A DNA stretch of 64,000 nucleotides from contig CM068320.1 in assembly GCA_034766995.1 (NCBI GenBank), forward strand, positions 17,681,687 to 17,745,686. Reading direction: 5' to 3'. The position numbers and the translations under genes are program-made. The DNA is from Acanthacorydalis orientalis. Its lineage: Eukaryota; Arthropoda; Insecta; Megaloptera; Corydalidae. This document shows positions 1 to 13,107 of this stretch, piece after piece (position 1 is the stretch's first letter; each line of letters starts with the position of its first letter). The notes beneath the pieces were generated by a model. It saw only the letters and a program-made list of their open reading frames with translations, had not been told where the DNA came from and did not search any database.

Positions 1-1157
1 TTATTCTAAACTAACAGTTATTTTTATTTTTCATTTTTTGGTTTACAGAACAACATATAAACGTGTTCACAATTGAATGATTCGTCAGTGTTCAACAAGT
101 TGATGAAGTTCTGAATGATATTCAGAATGATTAATGATTATCTTTTTAATAAATAATTTTAGTTATTTTATTACAACTGAGAGTAAATAAACAATAGGAT
201 ACTTTGCCAGAATTTATAAAAATGTTTAAACAACTTTCTAATAGAACGTTCTTAACATGATTTTATATTTGAATAAAAGATCAGTTGAACATGCTGCAAC
301 GACTTAGTTTCTTTTAAATGTGTTGAAGAAAACAATGCGAACTCTTTTTATTTTGTACAGAAATCTATCGCAAATTATTTATGAAAAGTGATAAACGTTT
401 TACATAATGATTGAATTTGTTATTTAATGAATTAGTTATATGAAACATATGGCTAATATAAAACAGTTTATTGTTTCTTTATATATCGAATACAGCATAT
501 CAATATAGAATTGAGAACATCTATTTAAAAAGATTGGATTAGCAATACGGAATCATTGCGATTAAAAGCAAATATATAATTATTAGTTTAATAAAACAAC
601 CTTTTTCGATTTTAAGATAATATCGGATCTACTCGTATAATAAAAACTGTTTTTTTACTGTTTCGTCGATGAATATTCCATTTTTTATCAATTTTATTTC
701 CATAAAAATATAATTATAGAGATCAAGAAATGTTTTGTCATATAAGAATTATAGTTATAAAACTCAAAATCAAAAACTTGTAAAATGTCAATCTCCATTT
801 CCCATCTCTCAAAGTACTTGATATAAGAGTAAACAGGGTATAATAAAATAAAAGATTTACTTTTAAAATTGAATAAATAAACTTCCTGATATAAATGTAT
901 CGTTTGAACATAAAAACATAAGTTAATAAATAATTAAAATAAAAAAATTCTATGAAAGTAATTATAAGTAGCATTTTAATACATACGTACTGTCTTTGAA
1001 CGTAATTAAACCATTTGCATTAATCTGTTATTACAATTAAATTGTTGACCTCAAAGTTTTACTAAATTAGTTTCTCGGTAAGAATAATTTATTGTTTTAA
1101 AAATTTATTAACCATCAAGCATTGTTAATGCAGAGAAATTAACAATTTTGATTTATG

Positions 1158-1159
<2 letters not shown>
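1..1159. other. AT-rich spacer, no gene
   Basis: This stretch is dominated by A/T with short poly-A and poly-T runs. Open frames are short and stop-rich in all frames. I see no transposon ends, tRNA-like fold or GC-rich islet. Confidence 0.7.

Positions 1160-1223
<64 letters not shown>
1160..1223. repeat. (AT)n microsatellite
   Basis: Uninterrupted tract of about 64 bp in a unique AT-rich flank. Confidence 0.97.
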
Positions 1224-1226
<3 letters not shown>

Positions 1227-1469
1227 GTCGTTTCAATTAAAACTGTACGATTCATGAAAAATACATGAAATATCATGAAAAAAGTAATTTTCATTTGTAC
1301 CGGATCGTTTTATATCCTATGTATTACGTCAATTTTCTACTACATTACATTGATAATCTATATAACGCGCGTTTATGGCATAAACCTGATATTGTTTAAC
1401 AATCCTCATTTAATATTTCATTTCGTTTATTAACTCTGCTTCACATATACACGTTTTATTGTTAAAATC

Positions 1470-1760
1470 GGCAGCAAACATGCTTCTAGCCCTTTCCCTA
1501 TTGTGACATTGTCGGGTGTCAGGTTAATTAGTGTTACAGTGGGACAGGTCACGCGGCCACCGTCGCCGTTTCACATCTCGACGCTACACCCCGCTGTCTG
1601 TGCGACGCTCGTGAAGCAACGTCGTTTGCGCGTGCTAACTTGTTGCTGGTGCACGCCATATCCCCTGTTGGATAAAGATCATAGGACATCTTTCCGTTGC
1701 AAACGACACGTGTTAAGCAAGAAACATTCATGTTTCGGATTTTATGCCTGTTAATTTGGC
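1470..1760. promoter_or_regulatory. GC-rich islet 1, candidate regulatory element
   Basis: The block is abruptly GC-richer and carries many CpGs. It contains a homeodomain-type core (TTAATTAG), a nuclear-receptor half site (AGGTCA) and an E-box CACGTG at 1707-1712. Open frames of 83 codons (plus) and 60 codons (minus) overlap here. Both resemble no family I know and follow from low stop-codon density in GC-rich DNA. A regulatory or conserved noncoding role is inferred; an unrecognised exon cannot be excluded. Confidence 0.35.
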
Positions 1761-1895
1761 GTTCGGGTCAAATAATCACTTCGTTTGTAATTATTTTATG
1801 TTGAACGCAATGAATTTATTTAAACTCAAAAGAGCAACACTAACCGATCAATAAGTGCTAGATCAACGATATCTAGTATATTTTTGAACACATTA

Positions 1896-1899
<4 letters not shown>

Positions 1900-1943
<44 letters not shown>
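1900..1943. repeat. (AT)n microsatellite
   Basis: About 44 bp, uninterrupted. On the minus strand it yields an Ile-Tyr repeat frame that is not a gene. Confidence 0.97.
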
Positions 1944-1945
<2 letters not shown>

Positions 1946-2389
1946 GCATATTTGGATTACATTGATTTTAAAAATAATAAATAGAGAGATATTTTTTATA
2001 AAAAAATCGAACAAAAATACCTACACTTGTAAATACGTGAAATAAAATCTTTAACTACGAAAAAAAACTGGTATGCAATATTAATAATAACTTTAGTGCT
2101 TCGATTTCATTAACATCATATTCCTTATGTAGTCGACTAATCGCCGTACCATCGACTGAATGGCGCAATGTAAAGCGAAACGTTAACATAGAACGAAAAC
2201 ATTTGATTAATTTAGTTCAATGTTAAATTTTTCATATTTGAGTAATATTAAAAAAATAATAACATTATTTCGTGACTCTTAAGGTGATGGTTACTGTATA
2301 AAGATATAAGATTATTCAACAGTTCAAACAGTGCTAATATAGTTGCGTGCACACGTTGTAATAAATATTACTCTCAATATATTCATCAT

Positions 2390-2392
<3 letters not shown>

Positions 2393-2441
<49 letters not shown>
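2393..2441. repeat. (AT)n microsatellite
   Basis: About 49 bp, uninterrupted, ending at ACGAG. Confidence 0.97.
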
Positions 2442-2442
<1 letters not shown>

Positions 2443-3262
2443 GAGATAATATTTATTATAAGAAAAACCTTACTAGAAATTTGTATTTCACCAACACATT
2501 TTTTAATACATAGTTTTATTTTTTATGTCAACATAGTTTAAATATTTTTTCATTCATTAAAACCAATTTAAAGATTTGAGTTAATGAATGAAACTTTTCA
2601 TAACTGTGACATTCATGTATGACAATAACAATAATAATTTGAATAACTACTTTGGGTCTCAATATTGAATCAGCATGCACATAAAAATGTGTTCGATTTC
2701 ATTGACTTTAAAAAATCTGATTATTTCTTATAAATCTATAAAATACAATACTAATTTGCTTTCTATCTATTTTATAAGATATTTAACATTTATAGTATTT
2801 TTTTATTATTTTACTATAGAAATTTTTATATTTTATTTGTTAACATGATAACAATCAGTGAAGTAATACGAAATAAATGAACTATGATGAGGCAAGTTTT
2901 ATACATTTGTATTTATAATGATTAATACTAAATTGAGAATTTAGTCAGATATAAAAAATGAGATGCGTTTGACATTAAAATATTGTGAAATTGTGTCGTA
3001 CATTATAATCAAAATAAGTAATCTACAGTATTATACTTTTAATTTAAATTTTTTTTATTGTGTTATTGTTATGTGTTAACGTTGAAAAGTCTGTTACCTT
3101 TTTGATAATTTTTCACCCTCACTTAATATAATTAAAAATGTACGTTTGCAAATTATTATTAAACACTTACTTATGTATTCATACTTTATTAAATATAAAC
3201 ATAAAAAAACTAGCGTCAAAATGTTATAAAAACAAGTGCCATATTTTAAATAGATGTGATCG

Positions 3263-3265
<3 letters not shown>

Positions 3266-3324
<59 letters not shown>
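3266..3324. repeat. (AT)n microsatellite
   Basis: About 59 bp. It lies some 135 bp before GC-rich islet 2. Confidence 0.97.
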
Positions 3325-3325
<1 letters not shown>

Positions 3326-3459
3326 CACGAAGTAGTAATAGGAAAAATTGAAAAATGAATAAAATATGAACCGTTTCAATTTTATGAAAAACATTGCTGT
3401 GACTAGTACGCAGTTTAGTTGTGGGGTAACAATGTAATAATTGGCGTACGGAATCCATC

Positions 3460-3620
3460 GACTTAATTAGCACCAGGACGGCGGGGAAGGTCAGTGGGGT
3501 GAGGTGACAAGGCGTCCGTCGAGGGCGGTGTGTCGTGCTGCACGATCAGGATGCAGATTTGCATATCTAACGTCGCGTGGCTTTCGATCTACAAGCCGAT
3601 AATATGCAACCGAAATGTCG
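3460..3620. promoter_or_regulatory. GC-rich islet 2 with POU octamer
   Basis: The islet opens with a G-rich segment (CGGCGGGGAAGG) and contains a perfect octamer, ATTTGCAT, at 3557-3564, the classic POU-domain site. CpGs are frequent and no frame is long. An enhancer-like role is inferred only from composition and this one motif. Confidence 0.35.
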
Positions 3621-4939
3621 TTATTATTTAGAGCATTTTATTCTATTTTTCTAGTTCAACACTTTTTTTATTTTAAATCACACGTGTACATAAACGTTTA
3701 TTATTTCGTGCGATGGGCGTAATTATATTTTTTTCATGCTATAATTTTTATACTTTTTTTAAATTCGAATATGAATTATAAACTGTTTTAAATCATTTTG
3801 TGTTTTCTTTTCTTACAATTCGTAAATAAATACAATCATGTGTTATGAACAGATAAATTTATTGTAATTTTATTAATTTAGATCATCATTTAGGCCATTT
3901 TTATTACTATTATAGTGTGAATGTTCAATAAAGCATGTTTGTGAAATAACTTGCATGTATTACTTTTGTTTGAAAAGTCACATTTTAATAATAAAACACA
4001 ATGTTCATTAATTAATTAACTAAAACTGCAAATTTGGATTTCAGAAAATATAAACCAAATTCTAAAAAAAAAACTGAATAGAATTAGAATTAGCTTAACA
4101 TGTTAATAATCAGCTTTTTATTTCTGAAGAAATACTTTTCATTTGCTTAAACACTGAAATATTATTAGTTTGTATAAAAAAAAATAATTTTAGAGTATGC
4201 AGTGTGATTTGATAAAATTAAAATAATATCAAAAATAAAAAAAAAGAACCATATTTTCTATCAAAGTAAAAATTAATATAAATATTTCAATTGTGTATAC
4301 AACCACTTAAGCATTGTAATATTATACATGATAGCTCTAACATCAATGTTTAGATTAAAGAAAAACATGGTGTAAGGATAAAATATTGATATACACATAT
4401 TATAAATATTAAAATAATATTAATATAAGAATTAAATTACTTAATCAAATATTAATCCTAAAAATGAAAATTATATTTTTTATCAGTTTCTTTCTTTTGT
4501 TAACTTTTTTAATATTAAAATAACAAAACCTTTATTGTATGATATAATTATATTATAAAATTCAAAAATGTTTTGATATCTAAAACAAATCGGTTATATA
4601 AGCTTTTTGTAATGAAACGAGAATGAAATATACATTTTTGCTTATAAAATTATTATAAATATACTAATAAGAGCTGGCAAATAAAAACGTACATAATTTT
4701 AACACACCATTTATTTACTTTACTTATTTTCTACTTATTAATAAAAAATTGTATTATTATTTCTCGTACATGTATGTTTCTTTTCATTTGCATCTGTAAA
4801 TTGCACGTGCAGTATTATATTGCGAACAATACTATTATTACATTTATAGATATGAAATATTCAATTGTATTATTTTCATAAAAATATATGAATGGGTATT
4901 GTACATATAAATATGCATGTGTATTGTATGTATATTATA

Positions 4940-4981
<42 letters not shown>

Positions 4982-5220
4982 TAAATAAATATTTAAAAAA
5001 TGTTGTTTTTGAAATAATTATTTTTAATTAAAAAGGAACTATAATTAATTTCATAATATAATTTATACAATATTTAATTATCATATATACATAATATATA
5101 TATATTTTTTACTTTTGATCATTTGTAGTTTTCTGGAAGTTTTTTAATGCTGTTTTAAAATCGGAATAAACAAAAAAATATAATTTCACACACACACCAT
5201 TAATACCTACCATTTAATAA
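3621..5220. other. AT-rich spacer
   Basis: I see unique AT-rich sequence with poly-A/T runs, one (AT)n tract near 4944 and a short CA tract at 5187-5198. There is no gene-like frame. Confidence 0.6.
4944..4978. repeat. (AT)n microsatellite
   Basis: About 35 bp, preceded by degenerate TATATTATATATTA. Confidence 0.95.
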
Positions 5221-5513
5221 CACACACACACACACACCAAAAGCATCGTTTAATTTACAAACAATTTCTGCTGCAATACCACCCGTTTTGAACTCAAACA
5301 AAAAAATTCTCTTATTTGCTTCTTTTCCATCTTTAAGTCAATAGTCCAATTTGAAGCAAAATTAATAATAAAACCAAAGTCGATGTTACTAAAATACAGA
5401 TCGAAAAATCCACTTTAAAATGATATTAACACGATGAAACGACACTTTCATTGAAAAAAATCAAGGTCAGAATTAAAAAAACAAAAACCGCAATTATTTT
5501 CCTACCAACCTAA
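5221..5513 (-). mobile_element. mariner deletion derivative, truncated (family M1 copy 1)
   Basis: Read on the minus strand, the element begins with terminal repeat TTAGGTTGGTAGGAAAATAA at 5513, next to a TA target (5514-5515). The 5' UTR of the family follows. The transposase start is at 5330 (MEKKQIR-like), and the frame is then lost by a one-base shift in the T-run that should encode AFFLYEF. Homology stops about 30 codons into the helix-turn-helix region, exactly where an 18-bp (CA)n tract begins, so the rest and the other terminal repeat are missing. It is a non-functional remnant. Confidence 0.85.
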
Positions 5514-5981
5514 TACAATAATTTTATCTACGATCATTTTTTTAATCAACCTATCACTTTTTAAAGAACAATGTATTCGATTAGATGAAATGCTCGAATT
5601 GTGCCTCGAATTTGAATTTTCCTATTACATTATTTAACTATTATTAAGAGTTTTATATTGAAATAAAAAATCTGAAAACATTTTTACCACAGTGAAATGT
5701 ATTATTACCAAAGTATAATGTTAATTGGTGAACATATATTCTATTAAATATTGGAAAAGTTAAATAATATTTTAATTATATTTTATTTAAATTTTATTTA
5801 CGTACTACTGACTTTTTTAGTTTTATAAAACATTCCTTAGGAAAAAGTTGAAAGAGTCTATTTTGAAATATTCAAACAATTAATTGATTACTATGAAATT
5901 TTAATTAGAAAATTCAATTAAAACAAAAAAAAAACAAATAATTTTATGAAAAATGCAAGTGGATACTCAACATATCAAATA

Positions 5982-5987
<6 letters not shown>

Positions 5988-6038
<51 letters not shown>
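5988..6038. repeat. (AT)n microsatellite
   Basis: About 51 bp, uninterrupted. Confidence 0.97.
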
Positions 6039-6041
<3 letters not shown>

Positions 6042-6059
6042 GTACGCAAAACGAAAACT

Positions 6060-6600
6060 GACCTAAAATATATTACAGCTGACATGGATACTGATATTTT
6101 GTGGGCGTATAGCGGATCGTATCATAACTGATGAAGTCATTAACATTCTCACACCTTAAATGGTTTGCTGTAGTATTAAAAAAAAATATATATGAACATA
6201 AATATCGTTTTGTCTATATATCTTCAAAACTTATGCATAATTCATTTCATTCGTATGTAAAACTTTCTAAGAAATCTACGACTAAATAATTGCTATAATG
6301 GGGATAAAATACCGCTGTTTTAAATATTATGCCCGTACATATACTTCAATTCAACGGCGTAATCAAAATTCGTGTCGGTATAATTAAGTTATTTAGGGTG
6401 TTATTTATTGTGAACGCTGTCAGGAATAGTGCTAACGAGATTGATATTTGTCAGTCGTGTTTAATTAACGTCCGCACTAAAATAACTACATGTTTCGAAA
6501 TCAAATTCATAATAATTCTTCTTTTGAATGAGTTAGAATCGTGTTTACACGTTACGTCGACAAAATTAGCGACAGCGAACGAAAATTAGACTATAAAATT
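6060..6600. other. moderately GC-richer block
   Basis: CpG-bearing patches lie at 6090-6130 and 6330-6570. An 86-codon plus-strand frame at 6329-6589 matches nothing I recognise. I treat the block as a weak islet (islet 3), not as an exon. Confidence 0.3.
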
Positions 6601-7136
6601 TATACTTAAATATTTAAGTGTTAATATCGATTTCTTCACATAAACTCATGTATACGTACACTTTCATTTACACGTACCTACAGGTAAAAAATATAAAAAG
6701 CATCTATATTTTTTATGCATCGATGTATAAAAAATATGGCTATTATGGTTATACGGTAGTATTAAAAATATGGTTATATAGTAGAGTGATTACAAAAATA
6801 TTAATTAGTTAATGTATACAGGTTTTTTTACACACTTTTTTTATTCATTTATATATAAATCAACGAAACGTAATAAATTTCAATATTAAGTTAAATTCTA
6901 ATAGGGAAACAAAAACAAATTTTAAGAGTTATAAACATAACACCGTTGTTTATCTACCGGAAATATTTATTCATCTTTGATTTATGATATAGTAATTATG
7001 GTAATTTTGTATATGAAAAGTGTAGTGTTACATTTTAAATAATAGCAAATTAAATTACATATATAACGTTTATAATTTAATTAAATAGCCACATACACAT
7101 ATATGCACATTTATCTACATGTATGTATCTGTGTGG

Positions 7137-7138
<2 letters not shown>

Positions 7139-7173
<35 letters not shown>
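7139..7173. repeat. (AT)n microsatellite
   Basis: About 35 bp, preceded by a purine/pyrimidine-alternating stretch containing GTATGTATCTGTGTGG. Confidence 0.95.
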
Positions 7174-7179
<6 letters not shown>

Positions 7180-7693
7180 CATTATATTTATTAAATAAAA
7201 TAGTTCAATAATTACGATTAAACAAAAAATATAATTAAGATGTAAAATAATAAATTTAATTGTTTGATACAATTCGTACATTAATAATAAAAATTGTGAT
7301 ACAAATAATCAAAAATACTGTACATAGCAACAAAAACTGAAATTGAAAAATTTTTTTTAGTTGTGTGGTAAAAAATACAATTTCAGACTGTTTTTATGAG
7401 AAAAACGATATAAATATAGTCCTAAATCTCATTGGTATAGAACAGTTTTCATTTTTATATCCAATAATAATATGAATATTTTTAGTTTCATTCCGTTCAA
7501 AAACACTAAGTTACATATTATATCACTTTTCTGATTAATGCATAATCAATAATACAACTGAATTTAATTTAAAAACAATCTCATGTTAACAGAATAGAGT
7601 AAAAGATGTACATCAAATTGTAGTTTTCAAATAGACGTGTATCCATTTCCAGATCTATAAACCATACATGATTTACAAACGTTTGATTAAATA

Positions 7694-8309
7694 TTAGGTT
7701 GGTAGAAAAATAATTGCGGTTTATGACCTTAAAATTCATATACGGTTTCATACACTAGCTGTTTTAAGTGATCCAGAACTGTTGGATGACTAACGCCTAA
7801 CTTTTGTGCAAGATCTTGAATTATTGTGAGTGATTCTAATTCAACTAACACCTTCAGTTGGTTGTTATGAACTGAAGACGGACACCCGTAACCTTCTTCA
7901 TCTTCCAGACTCTTGTCCTTGGCTCAGGTTCTTGGCCCGGGCTCTTGTATTTTGGGTTCATCTCCAGCACGAAATTTTTGAAACCATCATTACACTATAC
8001 GTTTTTTAACAGTACCCACACTACACTAAGAGCATCATTTAGTTTACGAGCAGTTTCTGTTGCTTTCCCACCCGTTTGAACTTATACAAATAAATGCTCT
8101 TATTTGTTTCTTTTCCATCTTTAATTCAATAGCTCAATTTGAAGCAAAATTAATAATAAAACCAAAGTCGATGTTAGCAAAACACTGACCGAAAAATGCA
8201 CTTTAAAATGATATTATTAACATGAACACGATGAAATGATACTTTCATTGAAAAAAATTACGGTTAAATTCAGAAAACAAAAACCACAATTATTTTCCTA
8301 CCAACCCAA
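7694..8309 (-). mobile_element. mariner deletion derivative with both ends (family M1 copy 2)
   Basis: This is a 616-bp element flanked by TA on both sides (7692-7693 and 8310-8311), with related terminal repeats (TTAGGTTGGTAGAAAAATAA and TTGGGTTGGTAGGAAAATAA). On the minus strand it keeps the 5' UTR, a start codon at 8118-8116 and the N-terminal transposase helix-turn-helix region. That region runs down to the equivalent of VSHPTVLDHLKQL, with frameshifts and indels. The DDD catalytic domain is absent, and the sequence jumps to a short 3' end (TATATGAATTT, then GGTCATAAACC). It cannot encode an active transposase; it could be moved in trans if its ends are intact enough. Confidence 0.9.
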
Positions 8310-8588
8310 TATAATATCATTTGAATAAAACTAAAAAATAATAACTTTTACTTGATGATTATTAGAATTATAGAATTTAATTTATTTATTATATCTTATC
8401 TACTTAATGTAAATGTTTCAGAGTATAGAGTTTCACACATGACATTTATATATGTAAATGGAATCATTTTAATGTGTGGGATATGTTAAAAGATGCAGAA
8501 ACAGCTTATAAATGAATAAAAATAAAATATCTTTACTAACAGGTTTTTTTTTTTAATTTGAAAAACAAATGAAATTTTATGTATATAA

Positions 8589-8589
<1 letters not shown>

Positions 8590-8657
<68 letters not shown>
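8590..8657. repeat. (AT)n microsatellite
   Basis: About 68 bp, followed by three TATACATATAA-type units. Confidence 0.97.
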
Positions 8658-8662
<5 letters not shown>

Positions 8663-8969
8663 CATATAATATACATATAATATACACAAATTCATATCAA
8701 TCGTTTATTTTTTTAAATATACAAACAGTTTTGAGTTATTGAAACGGAAATGTTAAATTTTAAATCGGGAAAATGTATAAATGTCAAGAAATTAAAATAA
8801 AATGTGTGACATCACGTCTCGTCTACTTTTCAATTGAACAATTACATTTGTGTTATGATTTAAAATCAAAAGTTTGTATCGCTTGCCAACACACATAATA
8901 AAATATTAAGACGAAGACAAAACCGCAAACATTGAATTTTAAATTGGAAACTCAAATTCATCACTAGCA

Positions 8970-9290
8970 CAAGCAGGTAAACGTTGAGGGAATGCGATAT
9001 TCAAACCTAGATTACAGATGAGATACGTACTTTGCAGATAGTGAGAGCACTATAGAAAAATAAATAGGAAAGGTGGTGGTGGATACGAATAGGCTGCAGC
9101 ACCACACAGCTAGATAAACTAAAAGTTCCAGACTCTTCGCCCTCGTTTTTCTCTATTTTTTATCTCAAACTTTCAATCTATGCACGACGCTATCTTTTCT
9201 CGTCTGACTGAAATAAGTGATGCCTTCTACGCTTCGTCTCTATACCGTATCTATCTCGACGTGGTCGAATTATCTACTCCGAAACATATA
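8970..9290. promoter_or_regulatory. GC-richer islet 4
   Basis: The block has a GGTGGTGGTGG run near 9068-9080 and a pyrimidine-rich, CpG-bearing second half (TCGTCTGACTG, CGTCTCTATACCG). There is no long frame. A regulatory role is inferred from composition only. Confidence 0.3.
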
Positions 9291-9626
9291 TTTCGAAAAT
9301 GCAAGCATGTCACTATTTAAAATGCCTGCTTATTTTAATGTTTTACAGATAGTTACGATGTTGTATAAAAATCGAATATGGCCGGTTTATAAATAAACAT
9401 TCCATACACTAACAAGGTGAAAATGCGTAATAAAAATTACCATAAGAGATTAGATTAATTGTATACAAAACCGTATTTTGAAATATAAAATATAATATAT
9501 ATTAATCATAATGAAAAATTATTTCATGGTTACTTATATACGAATGTTACACATGTTGGAAATGTTACACATCTCAATTAAGCCACGAATCAACTGTCGC
9601 TTATTCAATATTTTTTTATTTTTAAT

Positions 9627-9628
<2 letters not shown>

Positions 9629-9682
<54 letters not shown>
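9629..9682. repeat. (AT)n microsatellite
   Basis: About 54 bp, uninterrupted. Confidence 0.97.
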
Positions 9683-9686
<4 letters not shown>

Positions 9687-10246
9687 TTAATTTATGATTA
9701 TTTCAAGCGAACTACCTATTTGAAAAAAAATGATTCTTATATTGAAAAAATACAAGCAGTCAAATAAAAATTATGATAAAAATGAAAACTCATACATAAC
9801 ATTTAGAAATGAATTTTTATTGAGTGCTATTTTAATTGAAACTATTTAAAAAACAATAAAAAATATTTTTCTAATGCGTACTAAAAAATAATTAAACTAT
9901 TGTACTTTAATTGAACATTTATGGAAAAATTAGTACTCCGTCCACATTCATATGAGTATAATTGAAAATTAATGAAAAAAATATATATAAGTAGAAAACA
10001 ATATTATAAATTTAATTTCTTAATTAACTCTTTATTAAGAATATTCAAAAAACTTCTACGAAAGTACCACAAAAATATATACTAGTATCTGAGAATGTAG
10101 TAAGTATTAGTGAGCTTAAATAATTATTTCTCTAAAATGAGAAGTATTTTGTACTGTAACAGAAAAAAATAAAAATTTCAATCCAATTTTGAATAAATGT
10201 TACACTTGTAAAAATCCTATAAATAGAATACATTTATGTATATGTA

Positions 10247-10247
<1 letters not shown>

Positions 10248-10296
<49 letters not shown>
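10248..10296. repeat. (AT)n microsatellite
   Basis: About 49 bp, preceded by TATGTATATGTAG. Confidence 0.97.
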
Positions 10297-10299
<3 letters not shown>

Positions 10300-10552
10300 A
10301 ACATACTTGAAGATCGATAAATAACTTTCTTAAATAACATAAGTAATGTTCTATTATACAATGAAAATATACTATAGATAGAATACTGCAGTAATATCAA
10401 CAATATTTTACTAAATAATAAGAAATAACTATCTGATTATTATTTAAATTAGCGATCGTCTGGTATGATTGCATTATTTTAAAGTACAAAACTTTGTACA
10501 AAGTTATATTAAAACAGTGAGATTAGAAAATAGCACATAGACATATGTGTCC

Positions 10553-10556
<4 letters not shown>

Positions 10557-10600
<44 letters not shown>
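10557..10600. repeat. (AT)n microsatellite
   Basis: About 44 bp, followed by GTATGTATAC. Confidence 0.97.
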
Positions 10601-10608
<8 letters not shown>

Positions 10609-10828
10609 ACACATGATTTTTTTGCAGAAATTTACTTATATAAAGCATAGATAAAACGGTTTATTTCTTACTACAGTACAATATATTAAACGATAATTTT
10701 ACATAACGATAATTTACTTTTTAATCTACAAACAATTTATTAAATTCTAGAATATATTTGTAAATATATTTTTATTATTTTCATACTCTACATACTACTG
10801 TAATTTAGCAGATTATTTTAATATTATT

Positions 10829-10831
<3 letters not shown>

Positions 10832-10864
<33 letters not shown>
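10832..10864. repeat. (AT)n microsatellite
   Basis: About 33 bp. Confidence 0.95.
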
Positions 10865-10871
<7 letters not shown>

Positions 10872-11689
10872 TGAAAATTTAAAATGTTTAAGGAAGAAGA
10901 AAAAAGGTGATACATTTAAATATATAAGTGTAAAAAAAATTGCATAAAAAATTCAAATGATCTGTTTTATTGTAATATTCATAAAATAAATACTGAATAT
11001 TTGATGTTGATTTAATTTTCTAGAAAATATATTTTCTGACTGTAACAAAAAGGTACGATAAATGCATGTTAAGATTATAAATATAAGTGACGAATAAAAA
11101 AGGTAAATGTATTTTGCTTCGGCTAGAAATCTTGATATTAAATTTAATAGCATAATTTTAAAATCAGAATTGTTTTTGTATGCTACTTATTTTAAATTAC
11201 ACACAAAAATGGACTGTTTAAACCAAATAAAAAGTCCTTTGCAGTTAAAATAATGAATGATCCAACTTTATTAAATAGATTAAAAAAAGAATCATAACAT
11301 ATTGCATTTTTGTAATGTATCGCTTGCCTTTTTCAAAATATTACAACAGTCAATAATTGAATAAAGCTAGATGATATTTTCTATCACTTAAAAAGCCTAC
11401 CCAAATTAAAATTCAAAAAAATATGTCATACAAGTGTATTGAATAAAAGCATTTCAACCAAATTACATATATATGGCTAAATGCCATTAAAATTACCATT
11501 AAAATATTTTCCATGTAACGAAAGGTAATTATATAATAATAAATGATTACAATCAGGTAATACCATTTTTTTCAAAGAAACTGATTTTACACAGCACAAT
11601 GTTATATAATGAAAAAATTAATATATCACACGTGAAAGGAGATTTTTGTGTACGACATTAATAATATATTTTGCGGTGTTTTGCAAATA

Positions 11690-11900
11690 CTCGTAGGGGT
11701 GTCGAGAACACTTTCCCTGGTTGCGAGCACATACAGTGTCTCAGGGGACGAAAGGCACCAGTCCGAGGTCGAACCCCGCTATCGCCCCTTATCTTCACTC
11801 GCAGAGCTCGCTGGGATCTCGCTCAACATCATATCTTTACAATTATCTTCAGTCCAGACTAATGCCTCCCTTCAGTTGTTGCCGTGTGTACGAGATATAT
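11690..11900. promoter_or_regulatory. GC-rich islet 5
   Basis: A sharply bounded islet is open in three overlapping plus-strand frames (63-86 codons); this reflects lack of stops in GC-rich DNA, not coding. GAGGTCGAACCCCGC resembles a tRNA B-box but lacks one base and has no pairing arm. No known protein or RNA is recognised; a regulatory role is possible. Confidence 0.3.
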
Positions 11901-12994
11901 ATACATAGGCTGTTTATATTCCATTCGAGAATTTTATAATAATGCTTTATCTACACCAAAACACACGAATCGTTCCACGGGCGTGCATTTACTGCTTTGT
12001 AATTAGAAAATTTGTACATTTAAGTACGATGTTATGATTAAATACAAAGTAATGTCTGTTCGTATTGTATAATTACATGTGGTACAACTTGGTATTAATA
12101 ATGATTTATTTTATACAATTTACTGTTATATTTCGACTCATTATTTATGTATTTTATTTATTTGGAAACAGTGACAACAGTAAAATCATATTAGTAAAAT
12201 AACGAATGGGTTCAATGTAATATTAACAAGATAATAATATATTTCAAGAAAAATAAGTCACAGAAACAAAATATCAAAATAATGCATACATTTCTGAAAA
12301 CATATTGCTCTAAAAAGATACTTTTTCTTGCAAAAAGTCAATTTAATTTACTGTTGTTTGTTTATAGAAGTAGAATTTGCCATACAACTACTTGCTAGAA
12401 TTTTTCGAAACAATTAGTAATATTTCATGTATATACATGTTTCAATACTAAACAAATAGAATTTTAGTTTAAAGCTTTGACTTATTTGTTAATTATTCGG
12501 CGTATATTTAGAAAAAGTACTATTTGTTTAGTTTTATTTAAGTGATAACTAAGAACGAAATACATTATTTTTTAAACAATTTCCTTGAAAAAAGGAGCAT
12601 ATTTAGTAACTATGAACTAAAATAATTATATATTTTCTGCAATAAAACTATGAATTATTTATAAATAAAAAACATGTCCAATTTTATTTAATTTAATTGT
12701 GTGCTTAATAAATTATATTTCATTTTATATCATTATTTTCAGTACGTAAATTTCAATTTTTAAAATGAGTTACAAATTATTATAAATTTATTTACCTGTG
12801 GTTTAAGATAATAATAAAAAAAAATAGAGGAATAGTCTAAAAATACATTGATAATTATATTTTGACTTCATAAATCAATTTTGACACCCTCACAACCGCC
12901 CAGATTTTTTTTGATCAAAAATGTTCCATAATTAACAATTTCGATTGCTGTTTAAGCACACTTCTATAGTGATAGCAGCCTTTTCGGAGCAATA

Positions 12995-13107
12995 AGATTT
13001 TTCTGTACCTTAACACTTTGAAGATAATGTAATACCATCGAAATGCTCATATCTAACAATAAAAATTATCAATGATCAATTATTGAATATTTTTGATCAG
13101 AAAAACT
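12995..13107 (+). repeat. dispersed repeat R1, copy A
   Basis: The segment holds ACCTTAACACTTTGAAGATA, then CCATCGAAATGCTCATATC and TTGAATATTTTTGATCAGAA. The same order of blocks appears inverted at 54571-54666 and partly at 57041-57105. The phrase TGAxGATGA...ATCGAAA resembles the ends of some retroelements (inference). The family is not identified. Confidence 0.6.

Larger units (their letters stand above)
1761..3459. other. AT-rich spacer with three (AT)n tracts
   Basis: Apart from three microsatellites I see only unique AT-rich sequence. A short CpG-bearing patch lies at about 2130-2190. There are no coding or transposon signatures. Confidence 0.6.
9291..11689. other. AT-rich spacer with four (AT)n tracts
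   Basis: I see unique AT-rich sequence with microsatellites at 9629, 10248, 10557 and 10832. No coding or transposon signature is evident. Confidence 0.6.

Noticed and set aside
1503..1754. 83-codon plus-strand frame in islet 1 as a possible exon
   Set aside because: No recognisable domain, overlapping open minus frame, and no convincing splice-site pair. GC-rich DNA gives such frames by chance.
11770..11790. tRNA B-box-like GAGGTCGAACCCCGC
   Set aside because: One base short of the B-box consensus, with no T-arm pairing and no acceptor or A-box partner found.
11648..11939. Three overlapping plus-strand frames as a gene
   Set aside because: All three frames are open at once, which indicates low stop density and not coding; none resembles a known protein.
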